In this document: positions 36,423-42,951 of the stretch, one piece after another
How the letters are laid out: every line of letters begins with the position of its first letter
How positions within the stretch are numbered: position 1 is the stretch's first letter
Assembly: GCA_016926205.1 (NCBI GenBank)
Contig: JAFGPB010000113.1
Span: 1-42,951 of the forward strand
Direction: 5' to 3'
Length of the DNA: 42,951 nucleotides
Origin: Bacteroidales bacterium
GTDB taxonomy: Bacteria > Bacteroidota > Bacteroidia > Bacteroidales > UBA10428
Notes under the pieces: generated by a model
The model's database searches: none
Told to the model about the DNA's origin: nothing
The model's input: the letters and a program-made list of their open reading frames with translations, nothing else
Made by a program: the position numbers and the translations under genes

Positions 36423-37949
36423 ATGAGAGATCTGGACAACCACCTGCTGGTCATTTTCGGCGCTTCGGGTGATCTCACCAGACGCAAACTGATCCCGGCA
36501 TTGTTTGAACTTTACGCACAGAAGCTGCTTCCCGCGCGGTTTGCCATTCTCGGAGTATCCCGCACACAATACAGCGATGAGCAATACAGGCTCATTGTAA
36601 AAAAAGCGCTGTCAGAGCATCTGAACAGTGAGGGGAGTATAAAAAAGACCGGGAACTTCATGCAGCTGACCCATTATCTTTCCGTGGAAACTTCTGATTC
36701 CGGAAGCTATGATCATGTAAGGGACAGGATCCACCTGCTCGATGAAAAATACCGGCTGAACGGGAATTGCATTTTTTATCTGGCCACTCCGCCCGATCTG
36801 TATCAGACCGTCTCCCGTAATCTTAGTCTGGCCGGACTGTCTGTCAGTACAACGGCATGGAGGCGCATCATCATCGAAAAACCGTTCGGATACAACCTTG
36901 AGTCAGCCAGACACCTCAACCGGCAGTTGTTGAAATGTTTTACGGAAGAGCAGATTTACCGGATCGACCACTATCTGGGAAAAGAGTCGGTACAGAATGT
37001 TATGGTGACGAGGTTTTCCAACGGGATCTTTGAACCTTTGTGGAACCGCAACTACGTCAACCACGTTGAAATAACATCAGCGGAAAATCTGGGTGTCGGG
37101 ACAAGAGGCGGATATTATGACCGGGCAGGAGCGCTCCGCGATATGATCCAGAATCATCTGCTGCAGCTGCTGACTCTGGTAGCCATGGAACCGCCCACGA
37201 GAATCACCTCTCATGCCATACGGAACGAAACCCTGAAAGTCCTGCAGTCAGTAAGGCCCTTTTCAAAACGGGACGTAAAGGGTCATGTCATCCGTGGCCA
37301 GTATACGGAAGCGGCAGTCAGGGGTGAAAAAGTTGCTGCATATCGGAGTGAGCCGGGTATTTCAGGGGACAGCCGGACCGAGACATACGTAGCATTAAGA
37401 CTTTATATCGATAACTGGCGTTGGGGGAACGTCCCTTTTTACATACGGACCGGCAAACGGATGCCGACCCGGGTGACCGAGATTGTCGTGCACTTCAGGC
37501 CCTCTCCGCATACCCTTTTTTGCTTCAGCAGAGAAAGGTACAACTCGGACAATCAGCTGGTCATCCGCATTCAGCCGGATGAGGGCATCCTGCTGAAATT
37601 TGGCATGAAAGTGCCTGGTGTCGGATTTAATGTACAGGAAGTAAATATGGACTTTCATTATTCCGAACTTGGTGAGGTGCAGATCCGCGAAGCCTACCAG
37701 CGATTGTTGCTCGATTGCATGCAGGGTGATTCAACGCTGTTCACCCGCGGGGATGCCGTGGAACAGTCATGGGATATCATTGAACCCATTTTGAAAGTCT
37801 GGGAGAATGATCCGGCAACTCCCCTCTATGGATATCCGTCCGGTACATGGGGCCCGAAGGAAGCGGAATCGCTGATTGCAGAGCATGGCCTTGCCTGGCG
37901 CTATCCATGCAGGAATCTTACGGACGACGGGATATACTGTGCATTATAA
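36423..37949 (+). CDS. zwf: Glucose-6-phosphate 1-dehydrogenase
   Basis: LLVIFGASGDLTRRKLIPALFELY; RIIIEKPFGYNLESA; YRIDHYLGKESVQNVMVTRFSN. Confidence 0.97.
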   Translation: MRDLDNHLLVIFGASGDLTRRKLIPALFELYAQKLLPARFAILGVSRTQYSDEQYRLIVKKALSEHLNSEGSIKKTGNFMQLTHYLSVETSDSGSYDHVRDRIHLLDEKYRLNGNCIFYLATPPDLYQTVSRNLSLAGLSVSTTAWRRIIIEKPFGYNLESARHLNRQLLKCFTEEQIYRIDHYLGKESVQNVMVTRFSNGIFEPLWNRNYVNHVEITSAENLGVGTRGGYYDRAGALRDMIQNHLLQLLTLVAMEPPTRITSHAIRNETLKVLQSVRPFSKRDVKGHVIRGQYTEAAVRGEKVAAYRSEPGISGDSRTETYVALRLYIDNWRWGNVPFYIRTGKRMPTRVTEIVVHFRPSPHTLFCFSRERYNSDNQLVIRIQPDEGILLKFGMKVPGVGFNVQEVNMDFHYSELGEVQIREAYQRLLLDCMQGDSTLFTRGDAVEQSWDIIEPILKVWENDPATPLYGYPSGTWGPKEAESLIAEHGLAWRYPCRNLTDDGIYCAL

Positions 37950-37958
37950 GGATCAGGA

Positions 37959-38702
37959 ATGAGCAGCAGTTTTCACATATTTCAGACAATGCAAGAGCTC
38001 AATGATGCATTGTGCAGGGATTTCGCAGACACCGTAAACAAAAAATCCAAATCCGGTCCAACAATAACCCTTGCCCTGTCGGGAGGCAATACACCCGGAA
38101 TGTTCTTCCGGCAGCTGGCCTCATGGAATGAAGAAAACAAAACGAGCCGGATCGACTGGTCCCGCATTCATTTCTTCTGGGCGGATGAAAGATGCGTCCC
38201 GCCAATGCATCCCGAAAGCAATTTCGGAATGGCGCATTCCAGCCTGTTAAGCAGTATTGAACTAAAACCGGAGCAGATCCACCGCATCAGAGGTGAAAAC
38301 AATCCGGCTTCTGAAGTTGAAAGGTATTCGGACGAGATCATGGATATCCTTCCTGTGATGAACGGGCTGCCGGTATTTGATCAGATATTCCTGGGATTGG
38401 GTGAGGATGGCCATACAGCTTCTATTTTTCCCGGCAGGCCTGATTTATTACAGTCCGGCAACATTTGCGAACTGGTTCGTCATCCCGTTACGGGACAGCA
38501 CCGGATCTCACTGACAATGAAAACAATCAACAATGCCCGCAGGATCATATTCGTCGTTACGGGAAGGGCAAAAAGTAATGTGATCGCTGAAATCGCGGAT
38601 CATTCAAGTACGTCAGAACAATATCCGGCATACTGGGTCAGACCCGTCCATGGTACAGTGGAATGGTATCTGGATCAGCAGGCTGCAAGACTTATCACCT
38701 GA
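37959..38702 (+). CDS. pgl: 6-phosphogluconolactonase
   Basis: ITLALSGGNTPGMFFRQLAS; FFWADERCVPPMHPESNFGMAHSSLL; LGLGEDGHTASIFPG. Confidence 0.95.
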   Translation: MSSSFHIFQTMQELNDALCRDFADTVNKKSKSGPTITLALSGGNTPGMFFRQLASWNEENKTSRIDWSRIHFFWADERCVPPMHPESNFGMAHSSLLSSIELKPEQIHRIRGENNPASEVERYSDEIMDILPVMNGLPVFDQIFLGLGEDGHTASIFPGRPDLLQSGNICELVRHPVTGQHRISLTMKTINNARRIIFVVTGRAKSNVIAEIADHSSTSEQYPAYWVRPVHGTVEWYLDQQAARLIT

Positions 38703-38716
38703 TATTCATCCGTAAA

Positions 38717-40102
38717 ATGGTCAACCTCAAAAGAGTCAGGAATCTGAGAAAAGGCAACCCCGGAAAGGGACCTGTCCTTTACTGGATGAGCAGGGACCAG
38801 CGTGTGCAGGACAACTGGGCACTCGCCTATGTCGTGGAGTGTGCAGAAAATTATGAACAAACGCTTATTGTGGTCTTTACCCTGATTGATGCCTTGCTTG
38901 GTGCGACATGGCGGCAATCTGACTTCATGATAAAAGCGCTGAGGAAAGTCGAGAAAAAACTGAACGATCTGAACATTCCATTTATCGTGCTTAAAGGGGA
39001 ACCGGCTGATACACTTCCGCATTTCATTGAAAAGCATCATATATGCCACATGGTAACCGATTTTGATCCGTTGAGGATCAAACAGCAATGGATCAGCCAA
39101 CTCATAAAAAAAATCCGGATTGAAACCGATGAAGTGGATGCACACAATATCGTGCCATGCTGGCAGGCATCGGACAAGGAAGAATATAGCGCCTATACGA
39201 TCAGACCAAAAATCAGCAGGATGCTGCCGGAATTTTTGGACGGTTTTCCGCCCCTGATCCGGCAGAGGAATGTGACGCAGGGTTTCAGGAACAATTGGGA
39301 AGCCCTGGCAGTTGCCCTCTCGGTCGATCATTCCGTTCAGCCGGTGGACGGTCTCATACCGGGTGAAGACGCTGCCATTGCTGTAATGGAGAGGTTTCTG
39401 AACGAAAAGCTCGGCAATTACGGACAAAAGCGGAACGATCCCAATGCAGAAGGTACGTCCGGTCTTTCACCCTATATTCGTTTCGGACACATCGCAGCGC
39501 AGAGGATCGCACTGGAAGTCCTGAAGAATTTCCCCAGGAATCCGGATGCGGATGCATTCCTTGAAGAGCTTATCATCCGGAAAGAATTGGCCGATAATTT
39601 CTGCTATTACAATCCGGATTATGACCGGGTAGCCGGTTTCAGGCAATGGGCGCGCATGAGTCTTGACCATCACAGGAATGACCGTCGCGCATATGTGTAT
39701 ACCCCTGAACAGTTTGAAAAGGCGGCAACTCACGATGATCTGTGGAATGCAGCGCAGCTCCAGATGGTACATACAGGAATGATGCACAATTATATGAGGA
39801 TGTACTGGGCCAAAAAGATTCTGGAATGGACCCGGACACCGGAAGAAGCATATGGCACAGCCCTGTACCTGAATGACAAGTACCAGCTTGACGGACGCTG
39901 TCCCAACGGATATGCAGGATGCGCCTGGTCCATAGGCGGTGTTCACGACCGGGCATGGGGAACAAGGACGGTTTTTGGCAAGATCAGGTACATGAGTAAA
40001 GCAGGCTGCGAAAGAAAATTTGATGTAAAAAGGTATGTTTCAAAATACCTCCGGAGTCCGGACAGCAGTCTTTCAGACCGGACCGATAAACATGCAGGAT
40101 AG
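38717..40102 (+). CDS. Class II deoxyribodipyrimidine photolyase (CPD photolyase-like)
   Basis: GPVLYWMSRDQRVQDNWALAYV, EYSAYTIRPKI, LSPYIRFGHIAAQRIAL, EELIIRKELADNFC, LYLNDKYQLDGRCPNGYAGCAWSIGGVHDRAWGTRTVFGKIRYMS; start reassigned to MVNLKRV. Confidence 0.92.
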   Translation: MVNLKRVRNLRKGNPGKGPVLYWMSRDQRVQDNWALAYVVECAENYEQTLIVVFTLIDALLGATWRQSDFMIKALRKVEKKLNDLNIPFIVLKGEPADTLPHFIEKHHICHMVTDFDPLRIKQQWISQLIKKIRIETDEVDAHNIVPCWQASDKEEYSAYTIRPKISRMLPEFLDGFPPLIRQRNVTQGFRNNWEALAVALSVDHSVQPVDGLIPGEDAAIAVMERFLNEKLGNYGQKRNDPNAEGTSGLSPYIRFGHIAAQRIALEVLKNFPRNPDADAFLEELIIRKELADNFCYYNPDYDRVAGFRQWARMSLDHHRNDRRAYVYTPEQFEKAATHDDLWNAAQLQMVHTGMMHNYMRMYWAKKILEWTRTPEEAYGTALYLNDKYQLDGRCPNGYAGCAWSIGGVHDRAWGTRTVFGKIRYMSKAGCERKFDVKRYVSKYLRSPDSSLSDRTDKHAG

Positions 40103-40209
40103 AAGAGATGATATGATACATTCGGTATAGTCATATGAGTATATAAGAAACCGCAATCCTGAAGGAATCTTGCATTGCGACTGCAAAGCCGGATTATTTG
40201 TATGATCCC

Positions 40210-42111
40210 TTATTTATGCTGCTCTGCCAGTTTCTCACGACCTGATGATGTCTTTTCAACGGTGTAGTCCGGATTGTAACGGATAAAACTGATATGCCGG
40301 TTCATATACCCTCCGGATTCTGTCTTTAAAAAGCGGTAATCCGACAACAGCAAACCGGAATCAAGATGATGAAGGCAATTCTGAAAATTCCTTCCGTACA
40401 TCTTCAGGGCCGAAAGGAAATAGAATCCGATATCATAACCCAGCATACAGTAGTTGTAGCCCTGCGGGCTGACCGTGTAAGGCTCAAAACGATACATGCT
40501 GCGGCATTTTCTCAGGAAATCAGCTGTTGCCTTACTGGAAAAATCGGTATAAAAAGGAGTGAACAAGGTCAGCTGAAGCTTGTGTATATAATCAAGATCA
40601 ATTCCCTGCCATACCTGCCATTCCGGTTGACCGAACAACCTCACGGGATATTTTCCGGAGATTACGTACAGTCTTGATACAAGTCTTCCTACGTCCGCCT
40701 CATTATTTGAAAAAACAATTACAAGGTTCTCCTCATCCTCTGAAAGTATCCTGTCAAGATTATCCAGCAGGGTGTCATTCAGCACATAATCCTTAAATCT
40801 TGACAATTCATTTGCAGAGTCCGATGACAGGAAAGCCATCATTTGTGTCTTGAACCTCCATGAATCATTCAGCGACAGGCTGTCAGTTCCGCGCAGCAGG
40901 AGGAACCGGCCGTTCTCAAACTGTTGAAGGTATCCTGCCAATGCCAGGCTCTCGGTTTCTTTTGACGGAACGACCTGGAACAGTCTTTCGTTGCTTGTGA
41001 TGAGTGACTGGTTTGTGGACAGAGGCGAAACTATATTTACATCCTGATAGTCAGCCATTCTGCTCACCATACTCATGTTTTCTGTGTAAACGGGACCAAT
41101 GATCAGGTCGGGTTGCAATGTCAGCAATTCCCTCTGAATGAGGATCAATTTTTCAATATTCCGCTCGGTATCATACAAATGAAGGTTAACCGACAATCCC
41201 GTTTTTCTGAGTGAATCAACCGCGAGCAAGAATCCTTCATAAAACTCCGTGAAACTCATTCCGACCTGCATCAGGATGTCGGGACCTTCCTGATCCAGCG
41301 TATCAAGTTCCTCCGATTCCTGCAGGGATTCCATGATATGATCAGCGAAGAAGGGCAGGAGTAAAGCGACATTGTATGGTCCCCTGTAATCAACTGGAAT
41401 ACAGTTCTCTACCGTTACAAGTGAGTCGGATGTAACGGTCGTATCCGCGAGTAACGTCTTAGGTTTCGGGATCATCAGTGTCTGGCCAGGCTGCAATCCC
41501 TTCCTGAGCACGGGATTTTGGTGTATGATATCGGCGACCGAAACGCTGTAATGTCTGGATATCGAATACAGTGTATCTTTCTCCTTAACAGTATAATAGA
41601 AATAAGCAACTGTATCTTCGGGTTCCTGTAAAACCGCCGAAAGATCCCCTGTACGGGGAATCCACAGTGTCTGGTCGGTTTGAATACCGTTTCGGGCCCA
41701 CGGATTGTAATAATAGATGGTTTCCAGATCAATGTTGTATCTTCGTGCTATGGAATATACCGTCTGCCTTCTTCTGACCCTGTGTTCATAGAAATCATCC
41801 CGGTTTACCGGATAGGGTGTGAGCGTCTGAATCGCTGTCCCGGGAATCCTGATTGCCTGTCCCGGTTTGAGGTTTTCCGGATCCAGACCCGGATTTTCGA
41901 GAAGCACGGTTTCTCTGTCCGCCTCATAAGCCCTGCATATGGAAAAGAATGTCTGTCCCTCATGCACGGTATGGATGTAATATACCTTTCCATCGATAAT
42001 CGTACGCTCTTTTGAGGGTGTTACTGGTGAAGGCTGAAACTGTGCCCGGGAAATGCCTGGCATCAACCCGATGACCAATGCCAAAAAGAATGTGCAGTAT
42101 GCTGTTTTCAA
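40210..42111 (-). CDS. LysM-domain (three repeats) plus type 1 periplasmic-binding-fold protein, exported
   Basis: 633 aa; signal peptide; three LysM units (HTVHEGQTFFSICRAY..., HRVRRRQTVYSIARRY..., YTVKEKDTLYSISRHY...); then YNVALLLPFFADHI...DLIIGPVYTENMSMVSRMADYQDVNIVSPLS. Confidence 0.88.
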   Translation of the reverse strand: MKTAYCTFFLALVIGLMPGISRAQFQPSPVTPSKERTIIDGKVYYIHTVHEGQTFFSICRAYEADRETVLLENPGLDPENLKPGQAIRIPGTAIQTLTPYPVNRDDFYEHRVRRRQTVYSIARRYNIDLETIYYYNPWARNGIQTDQTLWIPRTGDLSAVLQEPEDTVAYFYYTVKEKDTLYSISRHYSVSVADIIHQNPVLRKGLQPGQTLMIPKPKTLLADTTVTSDSLVTVENCIPVDYRGPYNVALLLPFFADHIMESLQESEELDTLDQEGPDILMQVGMSFTEFYEGFLLAVDSLRKTGLSVNLHLYDTERNIEKLILIQRELLTLQPDLIIGPVYTENMSMVSRMADYQDVNIVSPLSTNQSLITSNERLFQVVPSKETESLALAGYLQQFENGRFLLLRGTDSLSLNDSWRFKTQMMAFLSSDSANELSRFKDYVLNDTLLDNLDRILSEDEENLVIVFSNNEADVGRLVSRLYVISGKYPVRLFGQPEWQVWQGIDLDYIHKLQLTLFTPFYTDFSSKATADFLRKCRSMYRFEPYTVSPQGYNYCMLGYDIGFYFLSALKMYGRNFQNCLHHLDSGLLLSDYRFLKTESGGYMNRHISFIRYNPDYTVEKTSSGREKLAEQHK

Positions 42112-42325
42112 AATATGTACATAATAAGAATTCCGGCTTCAGAAATCAAGCTTCAAAAGTAATAAAACCTGCAGTAAGAAATCAAATAAATGTGTACATC
42201 ATTTCATAATCTTCTGCTGTTTTAGAATTTATTTTGAACACAACATCTTTGCAGGTCATTTGAGGTGAAAGTGATTCACCGGCATTGAAAAAATGCTATA
42301 TTTATCAAATTTTAACTTTCAATTA

Positions 42326-42333
42326 TAAATTTG
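42326..42333 (+). promoter_or_regulatory. Bacteroidetes-type -7 box (TAAATTTG) immediately upstream of the right-edge DUF1080 gene
   Basis: Exact TAnnTTTG match ending 7 bp before the ATG at 42341; no clear -33 box. Confidence 0.35.
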
Positions 42334-42340
42334 CCTGAAT

Positions 42341-42951
42341 ATGAAAACTTTTACTTTTCTGTTTGAGATTCTTACAATTGCTTCGTTTCTGACTTCCTGC
42401 AAGGTTGCCACTGAATTACAACCTTCTGATGAAGCGGATATATCGGAGTTTGTCGGACAATGGATCATTCATGTTGCTGACGGCGGAATAAGCTGGATGG
42501 ATGTCAGGCAGGAAGAAGGGTATCTGGATGCCGACCTTCTCTGGAAGGAAGGCAGTGTCGATCCCGTTTCAGATGTGTATCTTGTAAAAAATGAATACCT
42601 GGTTGTTACCCGTACTTATGAAACGGTGCTGCAAAGGGATGAAAACAACAATCCCGTTCGTTCACGTATGATCACAAGGTGGCTTGAAATTAAATCTGAC
42701 GGAGAAGATATTTCCGGTTATTATCTGCAACCGAGAAGAAACGGCACAGGTATTGACTCATTGGCATTTACAGGGAACAGGATGCCGCCTGTGCCGGAAG
42801 CTCCCAATCTTTCAAATCTGAACTATGGTGAACCTGTAACGCTGTTCAACGGCACCGGTCTTTCGGGTTGGATCCCGACGGATACTGGACTGGTCAATGG
42901 TTTTACAGTGATCGACGGAATCATGGTCAATGATGTGGCACAAAAAGAAAA
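42341..42951 (+). CDS. DUF1080 domain lipoprotein (truncated by the window end)
   Basis: Translation from 42341: MKTFTFLFEILTIASFLTSCKVATELQ... (lipobox LTSC) ...GEPVTLFNGTGLSGWIPTD, the DUF1080 onset; the ORF runs off the right edge. Not in the supplied ORF track. Confidence 0.8.
   Translation, partial: MKTFTFLFEILTIASFLTSCKVATELQPSDEADISEFVGQWIIHVADGGISWMDVRQEEGYLDADLLWKEGSVDPVSDVYLVKNEYLVVTRTYETVLQRDENNNPVRSRMITRWLEIKSDGEDISGYYLQPRRNGTGIDSLAFTGNRMPPVPEAPNLSNLNYGEPVTLFNGTGLSGWIPTDTGLVNGFTVIDGIMVNDVAQKE

Noticed and set aside
38675-39427. 250 aa minus-strand ORF antisense to the photolyase
   Set aside because: Fully overlaps a confident class II photolyase; no domain signal

Overview
The window looks like an ordinary chromosomal segment from a Bacteroidetes (Bacteroidales-like) genome. 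The taxonomic call rests on TAnnTTTG-type -7 promoter boxes, a lone FtsE, an S46 dipeptidyl-peptidase, OstA/SurA-type envelope genes and a DUF2795 protein. I support about 30 protein-coding genes: rex; an S46 peptidase with the DPP11-type Arg; a DUF2520/DUF1080/KdsC/UbiA/Maf run; a glycan or lipid-linked sugar cluster (GT-C membrane protein, methyltransferase-GT2 fusion, FemAB-like protein, flippase, GT4); ftsE; a large TPR protein overlapping a beta-barrel protein; OstA plus three SurA/PpiC-like proteins; guaB; recQ plus a WRN-like 3'-5' exonuclease; gnd; pdxB; a Gfo/Idh/MocA oxidoreductase; an ankyrin-barrel/lipoprotein pair; zwf-pgl; a class II photolyase; a LysM plus type 1 periplasmic-binding-fold protein; and a truncated DUF1080 lipoprotein at the right edge. 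No rRNA, tRNA, CRISPR array, phage or transposase was seen. I found no unmistakable new system. The best candidates for undescribed biology are the translationally coupled ankyrin/beta-barrel plus lipoprotein pair (34.4-36.3 kb) and the giant TPR plus beta-barrel pair next to ftsE (15.1-19.9 kb). Two non-coding oddities also stand out: a 3 x 30 bp hairpin-forming tandem repeat (19959-20048) and a perfect 39 bp duplication of the gnd 3' end (30551-30630).
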